Source: Rikenellaceae bacterium
GTDB taxonomy: Bacteria > Bacteroidota > Bacteroidia > Bacteroidales > Rikenellaceae
Assembly (NCBI GenBank): GCA_017936385.1
Contig: JAGBFQ010000002.1
Coordinates: 1 to 64,000 of the forward strand
DNA: 64,000 bases
Direction: 5' to 3'
How positions within the stretch are numbered: the stretch's first letter is position 1; every line of letters begins with the position of its first letter. Under the pieces are notes generated by a model that searched no databases, was not told the origin of the DNA, and saw only the letters and a program-made list of their open reading frames with translations. The translations under genes and the position numbers were made by a program. Below, in pieces: positions 1 to 7,934 of this stretch.

Positions 1-578
1 AAAAGTACCAAAAACTTTGGCCTTTCGTTTTTGAGGGGTGCGCGGGGTGCGGCAAACTGAATCGGCCGCTATTGCGCGATAGAATCGAGTGCCGATTCCG
101 AGCGTTTGCCACACCCCTGTGCACTTCTTCCCTCAAAATCCGACGGCCACCCCACCCCTGCTACCACGAGGTGAATAAATCCACCATCAGTTCCCCTTCT
201 ACCTCGGGGTGGGGTGACCGAATCGTGGAGTGATTGTGAACGGAGGTCGGATTTTGAATAAAAAAGTTGGGGGCTAAACGAGCCGAACCAACGAAAACAC
301 CCAGCATGAGGAGAGTTAGCGACTTTCTCAAATTTGCGCGGAAGAGGTTTCTATGATGCGCCACACATCCCGAGGGGGGATGTGCTACGAAATGTTTAGG
401 GTTGGGAGCCTGCAAACTTGTTTGTGAGGTCCCAACCCTAAATATTTTGGAGAAACACCGGCAGGTGTTACGCGTCATAAAAAGCTCTCGCCCAAACCTG
501 ATTTTCAGAGAAACGGAGTTTCTCATCCGGCGGTTTGCGCCCCATTTTTTGGTACTTTTTGATGGCTCAAAAAGTACA
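1..578. repeat. Gene-free repeat-rich region with nested inverted repeats
   Basis: No convincing gene lies here. The stretch is built of inverted repeats: AAAAGTACCAAAAA at 1-14 is the exact reverse complement of 546-559; an 11-base pair matches 148-158 with 206-216; CACATCC/GGATGTG sit at 364-370/378-384; a perfect 13-base pair lies at 395-407/430-442; GAGAAAC/GTTTCTC at 508-514/518-524; and GTACTTTTTGA/TCAAAAAGTAC at 552-562/567-577. The outer pair gives it the outline of a small non-autonomous element with terminal inverted repeats, but no target duplication can be seen because the left end is the window edge. It could instead be a family of intergenic hairpins. Confidence 0.55.
552..577 (-). 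terminator. Hairpin directly after the DUF4465 gene
   Basis: A perfect 11-base stem (GTACTTTTTGA / TCAAAAAGTAC) with a four-base loop starts two bases after the stop codon of the minus-strand lipoprotein gene. It probably ends or protects that transcript. No long T tract follows on the minus strand, so it is not a classical intrinsic terminator, and it may equally be the edge of the repeat region to its left. Confidence 0.45.
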
Positions 579-1310
579 TCAATATTTTAAGTCGTCGATG
601 CAGACGTAGGTGGGTGCGTTGATACCCCATTCGCCAACGTCGGTTGTGGCGAAACGGAACTCTATGCGGTCTACTGAGCCCAGCGGCGTGAGGTCGATGG
701 CGCGCCAAGTGATGATGCGCTCTTTGCCCTCGGCCAAAGTAACCTCCACTTCGCCCGTCTGTGTGTTACCTTTGTGTCCGCTGATTATAACCGAAAGTTT
801 GTCGTTGTCGTCCCACTGTGAGTAGGCATCTACGCCCGATGTGTAGCACTCTACGGTGGTGCTGTTGGTGAGCATCACGCTTTGGGGTTTTACTGCGCCA
901 TCAAAACGAATGGTCGGCACGTATTGGTCTTTGCTGTAATCCGAGAAGTAGCAGACAGCGAAGATGTTGCCCGAGGTGGGCGGAAGCGGGCAGTTGTATT
1001 GGTGCAGATAACCTTCCAAATACGCAGAACCCACGTTGCGGCTGAATGCCCAACCCCACCAGAATCCCGAGGTAGCATCGACCCAAGTGCTGAATGTTGC
1101 GCCGTTCTGGTGGGCGGAGTGGATGTTGTAGGTGTCGGTTGGGTCGTTAGTTCCGCTGTCGGTGCCCGTGCCGTAGCCATTGTCTGTGGTTGCCATCTGT
1201 TCGAAATCGATGGTGATTTGTCCCGAAGGGGTAGCAGTGCCGGGGCCGTCCACTTGGCACGACCATAGTGTTGCGGCCATAAGTGTAAGGCCGAGAATAG
1301 TTTTGCGCAT
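579..1310 (-). CDS. DUF4465 domain lipoprotein
   Basis: A 243-residue exported protein. The N-terminus has a short signal peptide ending in a lipobox-like LWSC (Cys18), so it is probably anchored in the outer or inner membrane. The rest matches my recollection of DUF4465 proteins, a Bacteroidota family of secreted beta-rich proteins: an early ITIDFE strand, a GFWWGWAFS segment near residue 83, and the closing WGINAPTYVCIDDL motif. No catalytic function is known for the family; surface binding is an inference. It stands alone, with a hairpin after the stop and its own promoter-like box at 1351-1358. Confidence 0.8.
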   Translation of the reverse strand: MRKTILGLTLMAATLWSCQVDGPGTATPSGQITIDFEQMATTDNGYGTGTDSGTNDPTDTYNIHSAHQNGATFSTWVDATSGFWWGWAFSRNVGSAYLEGYLHQYNCPLPPTSGNIFAVCYFSDYSKDQYVPTIRFDGAVKPQSVMLTNSTTVECYTSGVDAYSQWDDNDKLSVIISGHKGNTQTGEVEVTLAEGKERIITWRAIDLTPLGSVDRIEFRFATTDVGEWGINAPTYVCIDDLKY

Positions 1311-1315
1311 AGTTC

Positions 1316-1350
1316 AAAAAATTACCGCCACGGACACTCCGCAGCGGTAA
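1316..1350 (-). terminator. Intrinsic terminator after the PspC-PadR operon
   Basis: On the minus strand TTACCGC and GCGGTAA form a 7-base stem (1344-1350 with 1322-1328) followed by six T residues. It lies about 30 bases after the large PspC stop codon, so it most simply ends that operon. It also lies between the TACCTTTG box at 1351-1358 and the DUF4465 start codon, so it could act on that transcript too. Confidence 0.65.
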
Positions 1351-1358
1351 CAAAGGTA
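1351..1358 (-). promoter_or_regulatory. Candidate -7 box for the DUF4465 gene
   Basis: The minus strand reads TACCTTTG, a perfect match to the Bacteroidota -7 consensus TAnnTTTG, 40 bases before the lipoprotein start codon. Transcription would begin near 1346, inside the terminator stem that follows. Confidence 0.45.
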
Positions 1359-1381
1359 TAGTTTTTTGGGCGAATAATCAA

Positions 1382-2719
1382 CTATTCCACCTCTTTGTTG
1401 TTAATCGAGATGACGTACACGCCCGAGGCTCGCTCGTCGATGTTGATTACCACATCCCGATTGTTGTCGTCTTTGGCCTGAATGACGTGATGTGTTGTCG
1501 AGGTGCTGTCGGGGTTCATACTCGTGTAGTGGTAGTAGCGCGCGTCGTGTATAGACTCCAAGTCGAGTTCGTCCAAAGCCTCGAACAGGGCGTTTTCGTC
1601 CAAATTGTCGAGTTGCTCCTCCAAGAGTTCCAACTGTTCGCGCAGATTGAGATTGTCGGCCGACGAGGGTTGTTGCACGGCCTTGATACCAAAGAACGTG
1701 AGTGCGGCAATCCACACGGCGACGATAACGGCAAATACCCAGCCACGAATGCGACCACCAAAGGCAAACACAAACAGCGCATAGTCCAACATCAGCCACG
1801 GCAATGAGATAAGTCCTACGACAAACCACATAACCCATATCATATTGCCGAACACGCCTGAGAATATTTCCAATCCGGTATCAAAATCGGCCATCCACTC
1901 CCACGAGCAATTTGCAATCGACGCGGTGGTCATCACGCCAATCATTGCGAGCCACGACAGCAATACCCACACAGCGGCAAACCCTGCCAACACGCGCAGA
2001 ATTACCAACAATGCACTGCGACCCGAATCAACGGCTTGGGCCTCGCGCGAGGCCTGCATACGACCCTCGGGTGTAGGGGTGGCTTCGGCCTGGAAGTTTC
2101 GGTGGATTGACTCCGAGGTTATCTTTTCGCCGCGACCTTCGAGTTTTTGTCGTGGCGTGCGTGCCAACGGAATTATAATCCACAGCGCAATGTAGATAAT
2201 GCTCGACAGAAACATCCACGACAGGTCGGTTGAGATGTGAACAAAGTGGGTCGAGAAACTTAATATGTGGCTTAAAATACTGAAAAATATAGCCAGAAAC
2301 AGCGGTGTGATAAATCCCAAACGCAACCACATAGGGTTGATGTCCCAATATTGCCCCATACCTGCGCACACACCTCCCAAAATGCGTCCTTCGCGCCAAC
2401 GGTGCAGACGGCGCGGAATGTGAGCTTGTGGCTCGGCTTTGTGCGGCCCTGATGACTCTTGCCCCTCCTGTTGTTCGGGTGAACCGAGTTGGGCGGTGAT
2501 AATGTTGATTTTGGCAAGCGGCACCACCTGCTGGTAAGATTGCTCCGAGAGAATCAACTCGGCAATGCGAGCCTCAATGTCGGCAATGATTTCGGCACCA
2601 TTGGGGTCGCTGTCGTAGGCGCGGTGCAGCGAGTCGATGTAGGCTTCGAGTGCGGCGTAGGCATCGTCGTCAAGGGTGAACCCTATTCCTGCAAGGCTTA
2701 TGTTACGGGTCTTTTTCAT
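1382..2719 (-). CDS. PspC domain membrane protein (large paralogue)
   Basis: A 445-residue membrane protein. Residues 1-82 form a soluble domain (DDDAYAALEAYID, later DIEARIAELI) that closely resembles the same region of the small PspC protein in this operon. A PspC domain follows (about 105-190, GRILGGVCAGMGQYWDINP and two hydrophobic helices), then several more hydrophobic segments between about 230 and 350 and a Leu/Glu-rich stretch (LREQLELLEEQLDNLDE). PspC proteins sense envelope stress through their membrane helices in proteobacteria; that role here is inferred. It is the last gene of a three-gene operon, 6 bases after padR. Confidence 0.8.
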   Translation of the reverse strand: MKKTRNISLAGIGFTLDDDAYAALEAYIDSLHRAYDSDPNGAEIIADIEARIAELILSEQSYQQVVPLAKINIITAQLGSPEQQEGQESSGPHKAEPQAHIPRRLHRWREGRILGGVCAGMGQYWDINPMWLRLGFITPLFLAIFFSILSHILSFSTHFVHISTDLSWMFLSSIIYIALWIIIPLARTPRQKLEGRGEKITSESIHRNFQAEATPTPEGRMQASREAQAVDSGRSALLVILRVLAGFAAVWVLLSWLAMIGVMTTASIANCSWEWMADFDTGLEIFSGVFGNMIWVMWFVVGLISLPWLMLDYALFVFAFGGRIRGWVFAVIVAVWIAALTFFGIKAVQQPSSADNLNLREQLELLEEQLDNLDENALFEALDELDLESIHDARYYHYTSMNPDSTSTTHHVIQAKDDNNRDVVINIDERASGVYVISINNKEVE

Positions 2720-2725
2720 AGTGTG

Positions 2726-3073
2726 TTAGTTTCTGGATTTTCGAATAGTGTTAATTTGCTCGACCATCTCTTCCCACGAGCGGTCGAGCACTTGGAGTGC
2801 TTCGTGTCCGAGGTCGGTCAGGCAGTAATATTTGCGTGGTGGACCTTGAGGCGACTCCTGCCATCGGTACGACAGTAACCCTTGATTCTTGAGCCGCGCC
2901 AATAGCGGATACAACGTGCCCTCGACCACAATCATGTCGGCGTTTTTTAGCTCACCGAGAATTTGCGGTGCGTAGGCATCCTCGCGCGAGAGAATCAACA
3001 GTATGCAATACTCCAACGTTCCCCGTCGCATCTGAGTCTTGACATTGTCGAGTTCGATGTTTTGGATATTCAT
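2726..3073 (-). CDS. PadR family transcriptional regulator
   Basis: A 115-residue winged-helix repressor. The body shows the PadR signature: RRGTLEYCILLIL, ILGELKNADMIVVEGTLYPLLARLKNQGLL and the wing PRKYYCLTDLGHEAL. PadR-type proteins of this size act as dimers that repress their own operon until a ligand or partner binds. It sits between two PspC genes with gaps of 3 and 6 bases, a widespread pairing in Bacteroidota, so it most likely controls them. The dyad at 3665-3688 is a candidate operator. Confidence 0.9.
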   Translation of the reverse strand: MNIQNIELDNVKTQMRRGTLEYCILLILSREDAYAPQILGELKNADMIVVEGTLYPLLARLKNQGLLSYRWQESPQGPPRKYYCLTDLGHEALQVLDRSWEEMVEQINTIRKSRN

Positions 3074-3076
3074 AGG

Positions 3077-3610
3077 CTACCTCCTTTCGTTGCGGTTTGG
3101 GTATTGCACGACCTCTTTCTCGTCGGGCATGCAAATCCAAAGTATAATGTAAATCCACAAACCCGCCGTACCCAAAATCACCGCCAAAATTGCAATGACA
3201 CGAATCAGTGTCGGGTCAACCTCGAAGTAACGCGCCACACCCGAACACACGCCGGCAATCATTCGGTCGTTTTGCGGTCGTGACAAGCGTTGACGGGTGG
3301 TTTCGCTCGAGCGTTCGAAGCCGTCGCCGGCAGTGTCACCGAACGTGGTTTTGCGGTCGCCGAACTCCTCGGGACGTCCGATGCGGGCTGTCACGCGGCG
3401 TGCCATCTCGGCTGTTACTACCTGCATGGGCGAGGCGATTTCCTCTTTCAGAAGGTCGGCGATGCGTGCCTCGACATCTTCCAGAATATGAAGGTTCGTG
3501 GAGTCGAGTCTTGAACTAATGTCGCTCAGGTAACGTTCGAGCAGGCGATAGGCGTCCTCGTCGACGGTGAAAGCAAGCGAGCCGATATTGGCATTGATGG
3601 TCTGTTTCAT
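3077..3610 (-). CDS. PspC domain membrane protein (small paralogue)
   Basis: A 177-residue protein. Residues 1-85 resemble the N-terminal domain of the larger PspC protein encoded by the same operon (DEDAYRLLERYL, then DVEARIADLL). The PspC domain spans about 110-165 (DRMIAGVCSGVARYFEVDP followed by one strong transmembrane stretch). It ends in a short charged tail. It is the first gene of the operon and starts about 35 bases after a TATATTTG promoter box. The shared two-domain plan suggests the two PspC genes arose by duplication. Function in envelope stress is inferred from the family name only. Confidence 0.85.
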   Translation of the reverse strand: MKQTINANIGSLAFTVDEDAYRLLERYLSDISSRLDSTNLHILEDVEARIADLLKEEIASPMQVVTAEMARRVTARIGRPEEFGDRKTTFGDTAGDGFERSSETTRQRLSRPQNDRMIAGVCSGVARYFEVDPTLIRVIAILAVILGTAGLWIYIILWICMPDEKEVVQYPNRNERR

Positions 3611-3644
3611 AATCGTATATGGTTGTTTGTTGTTTTAACTGATG

Positions 3645-3652
3645 CAAATATA
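3645..3652 (-). promoter_or_regulatory. -7 promoter box of the PspC-PadR operon
   Basis: The minus strand reads TATATTTG, matching TAnnTTTG, with a TTGCA motif about 20 bases upstream that fits the -33 element. The start codon follows about 35 bases later. Confidence 0.6.
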
Positions 3653-3664
3653 GTAATAAATTTA

Positions 3665-3688
3665 ATACCTTGCAACGCCAAGTAGTAT
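3665..3688. promoter_or_regulatory. Possible PadR operator
   Basis: ATACCTTG (3665-3672) faces CAAGTAGTAT (3679-3688) as an imperfect dyad that covers the -33 region of the operon promoter. PadR sites are often ATAC/GTAT-type dyads, so this is a reasonable operator candidate. It is an inference from position and symmetry. Confidence 0.35.
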
Positions 3689-3694
3689 ATTTGT

Positions 3695-3755
3695 TAAAAA
3701 ACTCCCTTAATTCCTTGCTGTCGCTTGCTCATGGGAGGGTGGGGAATTAAGGGAG
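3695..3755 (-). terminator. Strong terminator after rnr
   Basis: A perfect 13-base stem (CTCCCTTAATTCC at 3702-3714, GGAATTAAGGGAG at 3743-3755) with a 28-base loop lies 50 bases after the rnr stop. On the minus strand it is followed directly by TTTTTT. A T-rich run also follows on the plus strand (3766-3774), so it may work both ways and insulate the PspC-PadR promoter from the rnr operon. Confidence 0.75.
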
Positions 3756-3804
3756 CTTAGGGATTGTTTTTTTTCTATTTGAGTCATCCCCAAGGACAAC
3801 TCAT

Positions 3805-6006
3805 CTAATATCCAATTTCGTTAACTCGGCCGGTGGCGAAATCTATGCTGCCGACCATCTCGAAATCCAACTGACGTAGGCGCAGGTTGGCTTGTTTGAC
3901 ACGGATGCGAACGCCATCGCCGAGGGTGAATTTGCGTCCCGTGCGTTTGCCCACGGCGGCGTAGTTGGCCTCGTCGAAGTTGTAGAAATCATCCGCCATG
4001 TCGCGCATTGCAACCATGCCCTCGATGTGGGTATCGTCCAACTCGACAAAGATACCCCAATCCGAAATGCCCGAGATGTGACCGTCAAACTCTTGTCCGA
4101 TTTTGTCCTCCATGAATTCGACCATTTTGTATTTGATTGAGGCTCGTTCGGCATCTGCGGCTTTGATTTCCATCTCGGTCGAGTGCTCGCACAGTTTTTC
4201 GTACTTTGCTTTGTCGCCCGCAGGTTCGCCCGCCAAGAAGTCGGCCAACAGACGGTGAACCATCATGTCGGGGTAACGACGAATGGGCGAGGTGAAGTGT
4301 GCGTAGTAGGGGAAAGCGAGTCCGTAGTGACCGATATTGTCGGTCGAGTAGACTGCCTTGGCCATCGACTTGACGGCCAGAATCGAAATCACGTTCTCTT
4401 CGACACTACCTTTTACCTTTTTCATCAGTCGGTTCAGCTCTTTGGCTACGGCTGCGGGTTTGTCTGTTTTGATATAGTGACCGAACTTGAGCACGAATTC
4501 CGAGAATTTGGCCAATTTTTCGCCATCGGGTTTGTCGTGGATACGATAGACGAACGTGCGTCCCGAGGCGCGGCGACCCTTCTTGCCAACAAACTCGGCA
4601 ACGCTGCGGTTGGCCAGCAGCATGAACTCCTCGATGAGTTGATTGCTCTCTTTGGCAACTTTGAACTTCACGCCCAACGGTTTGCCCTTCTCGTCGAGTA
4701 CGAAACGCACCTCTTCGCGTTCGAAACCTATGGCTCCTTTGGCAAAACGCTCCTTGCGAAGGATTTGTGCCAATTCATTGAGCTTAAGCACCTCAGTGGC
4801 GAAATCTCCGTGACCCGTTTCGATGATTTGTTGTGCTTCGGCGTAGGTGAAACGGCGGTCCGAACAAATAACCGTGCGGCCGAACCAGCTATCCAGCACA
4901 TCGGCCTGGTCGTTCATTGTAAACACAGCCGAAAAACAGAGCTTCTCCTCGTGCGGGCGCAACGAACACAACTCGTTCGACAACCTCTCGGGCAACATGG
5001 GTATTGTGCGGTCGACCAGATAGACCGACGTAGCACGCTCCACAGCCTCGCTCTCGACTACCGATTCCGGACGCACATAGTGAGTTACGTCGGCAATATG
5101 TACACCGACCTCCCAGAAACCCTCTTCGGTACGACGGATTGAGAGTGCGTCGTCGAAGTCTTTGGCGTCGTCGGGGTCGATGGTGAAGGTCGTAACCTCG
5201 CGGAAGTCGCGGCGTGAGGCGTAATCCTCGGCTGTTAAGCGTCCGTCAATGGCTTGTGCATCCTGCTCTACCTCGGGGTCGAAACGATAGGGCAGTCCGA
5301 ACTCGGCCAAGATGGCGTGCATCTCGGTTTCGTTGTCGCCAGCCTCTCCCAACACCTCGGTGATACGTCCTGTCGGGTTGCGGCTGTTAATATCCCAATC
5401 ATCCACCACGGCCAGCACCTTTTGTCCGTCACGAATGGCAGGGGTCTGGTCGGTGATTTTTACGAATATATCGTGCGGCATTCGGCGCGAATCGGGTTTG
5501 ACAAAAGCGTATGAGTTGTGGAACTCGACGGTGCCGACGTATCGTTGTTTGGCGCGTTCCACAATGTCGGTAACCACGCCCATGATTTGTCCCGAACCTC
5601 GGCGTGTGCGTACGATGCTAACCCTTACGATGTCGTCATTGAGCGCGTGTCCTGCATCCTCCGAATAGACGAGAATATCCTTGTCGAAACCCTCTACTTG
5701 GACATACAGATTGCCTCCTGCTTGCATCCTCGCCGTTCCCACAAACGACGGAAGCTCGTTCAGGTTAATCATCCAACGTCCTCGGCTGGCCGTTGCAACC
5801 ACTCCTTCATCGAGTAGTTGGTGTAATATATCTGCGGTTATGGATTTGTTGTCGGCCGAACCGTCGCCACACAGCAGTGTCAACTCGCGCAGCGAAAACC
5901 TTGCGGTCGGTTCTTTGCGCATGCGGTCGAGGATTATTTCGCGGCGTTGCTCAATGCTGAGTGCCGGCATTTTCATCTTTCGTTGTTGTTTTTTCTTCTT
6001 AGCCAT
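3805..6006 (-). CDS. rnr: Ribonuclease R
   Basis: RNase R, a processive 3'-5' exoribonuclease that degrades structured RNA and works with tmRNA-SmpB in clearing defective messages. The 733 residues show a Lys-rich start, an N-terminal winged helix (about 15-85), cold-shock domains (about 85-240), the RNB domain with the metal-binding signature IDPDDAKDFDDALS at 276-289, and an S1 domain near the C-terminus (ISDWGIFVELDDTHIEGMV). Its length is slightly below E. coli RNase R. It is the last gene of an operon, 11 bases after a small membrane protein gene, and is followed by a strong terminator. smpB lies elsewhere in this window. Confidence 0.96.
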   Translation of the reverse strand: MAKKKKQQRKMKMPALSIEQRREIILDRMRKEPTARFSLRELTLLCGDGSADNKSITADILHQLLDEGVVATASRGRWMINLNELPSFVGTARMQAGGNLYVQVEGFDKDILVYSEDAGHALNDDIVRVSIVRTRRGSGQIMGVVTDIVERAKQRYVGTVEFHNSYAFVKPDSRRMPHDIFVKITDQTPAIRDGQKVLAVVDDWDINSRNPTGRITEVLGEAGDNETEMHAILAEFGLPYRFDPEVEQDAQAIDGRLTAEDYASRRDFREVTTFTIDPDDAKDFDDALSIRRTEEGFWEVGVHIADVTHYVRPESVVESEAVERATSVYLVDRTIPMLPERLSNELCSLRPHEEKLCFSAVFTMNDQADVLDSWFGRTVICSDRRFTYAEAQQIIETGHGDFATEVLKLNELAQILRKERFAKGAIGFEREEVRFVLDEKGKPLGVKFKVAKESNQLIEEFMLLANRSVAEFVGKKGRRASGRTFVYRIHDKPDGEKLAKFSEFVLKFGHYIKTDKPAAVAKELNRLMKKVKGSVEENVISILAVKSMAKAVYSTDNIGHYGLAFPYYAHFTSPIRRYPDMMVHRLLADFLAGEPAGDKAKYEKLCEHSTEMEIKAADAERASIKYKMVEFMEDKIGQEFDGHISGISDWGIFVELDDTHIEGMVAMRDMADDFYNFDEANYAAVGKRTGRKFTLGDGVRIRVKQANLRLRQLDFEMVGSIDFATGRVNEIGY

Positions 6007-6017
6007 TTTCTCTCTTC

Positions 6018-6278
6018 TTACTTGCGTCCATCATCATCTGCTGTCATCTCATCGCGCCCAAGGCTGTCGGCATCGGGCGTGGGCAGGGTGTCGGCTGTGA
6101 GGACACTCTGCGTGGTGTCGGCAATCGTGAGGCTGTCTGCGATTGTCGTTGTGTCGACCGTTGGTTGTATGGTTTGTTTCGGCGAACGTTGCCACAGACC
6201 CGGTCGGCGGTCCATGGCAGCCATTACAACGATTAGTATCGTGCCTGCGGTAAGCAGTGTTGCCAATAATTTCCTCAT
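6018..6278 (-). CDS. Small single-pass membrane protein
   Basis: An 86-residue protein I cannot assign to a family. Residues 4-22 form one hydrophobic helix or signal anchor; the remainder is polar and low in complexity, rich in Thr, Asp and Ala (TIQPTVDTTTIADSLTIADT). It lies between the S41 protease gene (9-base gap) and rnr (11-base gap), so it is translated from the same message. The conserved spacing and start codon support a real gene, but it could be a rapidly evolving membrane peptide with no set role. Confidence 0.65.
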   Translation of the reverse strand: MRKLLATLLTAGTILIVVMAAMDRRPGLWQRSPKQTIQPTVDTTTIADSLTIADTTQSVLTADTLPTPDADSLGRDEMTADDDGRK

Positions 6279-6287
6279 AATAGCCTC

Positions 6288-7913
6288 TTAATCTTCGAGA
6301 ACCTCCAGCGCTTTGAGCATCGTGGAGTCAATCACATAAATATTCGAGTAGTAGCCGCTGTAATCGAACGTTGCGTTGCGTCCGATGTAGGCGCGAAGTT
6401 GTGCCATCAACAAATTTCGTTCCCGTCCCGTGGGTTGATAGTCAATCTTCACGCCCTGCTTTGCAGCGTAACTTATCAATCCGCCCACAAGGTCCGGTTC
6501 GGCGTCCAACAGTTGGTTCAACTCCTTGACATTGGCAACATCTGTCAGGCGGCTGCGATTCAGGTCGGTGTACTCCATGGTGTAGCGATAGAGGATGTTT
6601 TTGGCCATCACCTCGCGATAGAACTGACTGACTGATGTGGTGTCCAACGGAACAAAGATGTCGGGCATGATTCCACCTCCACCATACACCACCTTACCCT
6701 CGGGAGTGTAGTATTTGAGCGAATCCGCCAACTTTATGCTGTCAACCGAGAACAACTCGCTGTGCATGAATCGGTTGTAGATATCCATGTCATACGCCTC
6801 CTGTTCGCCTTTGTTGTAGGGCTTTTGAATCGAGCGTCCCGTGGGAGTGTAGTATCGGGCAATGGTAAGGCGCAGAGCCGAGCCGTCCACATAAGGGATT
6901 TGGCGTTGTACCAGAGCCTTGCCGAACGAGCGGCGACCGATAACCGTTCCTCGGTCATTATCTTGAACGGCACCTGCCAAAATCTCGCTTGCCGATGCGC
7001 TGGATTCGTTTATCAGTATGGCAATCTCCAAATCCGAATATTTGCCATCCTTGCGGCTGTGTTCCTCGAGTCGGTTGCCTGCACGGTCCTCGGTGTAGAC
7101 CACCAGCTTGCCGTTGGGCAGAAACATTTCGGCAATATAGATGGCTTGGTCAAGCAATCCTCCGCCATTGTCACGAAGGTCGAAAATCAATTTGGTCATT
7201 CCCTGTTTTCTCAAATCATCCAGTGCCTTGCTCATCTCCTTGTACGAAGTCTTGGCAAAACTCGACAACTTGACAAAACCGACCTTGTCCGTGAGCATGA
7301 AGGCAGCGTCTACAGAGTTGATGGGAATTTTGTCACGTTTGACCGTGAATGGTATCAGTTCGTCGGCTCCTCGGCGTTGAATACCCAAACGCACCTTGGT
7401 GCCTCGTTTGCCACGCAACGTATTGACAATCTTGTTCTGAGGAATCTTGCGACCCGCCACCACCGAATCTTCGATGGTTATAATGCGGTCACCACTCTGA
7501 ATACCCACCTTGTCGCTTGGTCCCTTGGGCACGACGTTCATAACAACGATGGTGTCGGTTCCCATGTTGAACACCACGCCGATACCGTCAAACTCACCCT
7601 CGATAGATTCGTTGGCTTGTTGCATTTCGTGTTTGGGGATGTAGACCGAGTGAGGGTCCAACTCCTCCATCAGCACGGGAATTGCCATCTCGACCAGCGA
7701 GTCGATACTTACCGGGTCGACGTACATGGCCGCCACCAAGCCCAGGGTTTGCGAGAGTTTGTCGTTACCCATCTGGGGTATGAATTGTACGTTTTCGAGC
7801 ATCGAAACTTGCTGTTTGCGGTGCTCAATAATGCGGCCGATGCCCACTCCGGCCAGTATGGCCGTAGCGAGCATCAACATTGAGATTATACTACGTTTGG
7901 ATTTTTCTTGCAC
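6288..7913 (-). CDS. S41 family C-terminal processing peptidase
   Basis: A CtpA/Prc-type serine protease of the periplasm, 541 residues. The N-terminal hydrophobic segment (about 9-26) anchors or exports it. A PDZ domain follows (about 105-185), then the S41 catalytic domain with LRDNGGG at 247-252 and the ESSASASE motif at 303-310. By spacing with the lysine of SFGKALVQ (Lys332), Ser307 and Lys332 form the likely Ser-Lys dyad. Such proteases trim C-termini of envelope proteins. It lies in an operon after a DUF3078 protein gene (21-base gap) and before a small membrane protein and rnr. Confidence 0.92.
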   Translation of the reverse strand: MQEKSKRSIISMLMLATAILAGVGIGRIIEHRKQQVSMLENVQFIPQMGNDKLSQTLGLVAAMYVDPVSIDSLVEMAIPVLMEELDPHSVYIPKHEMQQANESIEGEFDGIGVVFNMGTDTIVVMNVVPKGPSDKVGIQSGDRIITIEDSVVAGRKIPQNKIVNTLRGKRGTKVRLGIQRRGADELIPFTVKRDKIPINSVDAAFMLTDKVGFVKLSSFAKTSYKEMSKALDDLRKQGMTKLIFDLRDNGGGLLDQAIYIAEMFLPNGKLVVYTEDRAGNRLEEHSRKDGKYSDLEIAILINESSASASEILAGAVQDNDRGTVIGRRSFGKALVQRQIPYVDGSALRLTIARYYTPTGRSIQKPYNKGEQEAYDMDIYNRFMHSELFSVDSIKLADSLKYYTPEGKVVYGGGGIMPDIFVPLDTTSVSQFYREVMAKNILYRYTMEYTDLNRSRLTDVANVKELNQLLDAEPDLVGGLISYAAKQGVKIDYQPTGRERNLLMAQLRAYIGRNATFDYSGYYSNIYVIDSTMLKALEVLED

Positions 7914-7934
7914 TTTTTATTACGTTTTTGGTCG

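Noticed and set aside
161-526. Minus-strand open frame of 121 codons in the left gene-free region
   Set aside because: It runs across several hairpin arms, has a biased composition (Ser, His, Arg, Pro) and no family-like motif, so it is read-through of repeat DNA.
6762-7883. Plus-strand frame of 373 codons opposite the S41 peptidase gene
   Set aside because: Antisense shadow of a well-supported protease gene.
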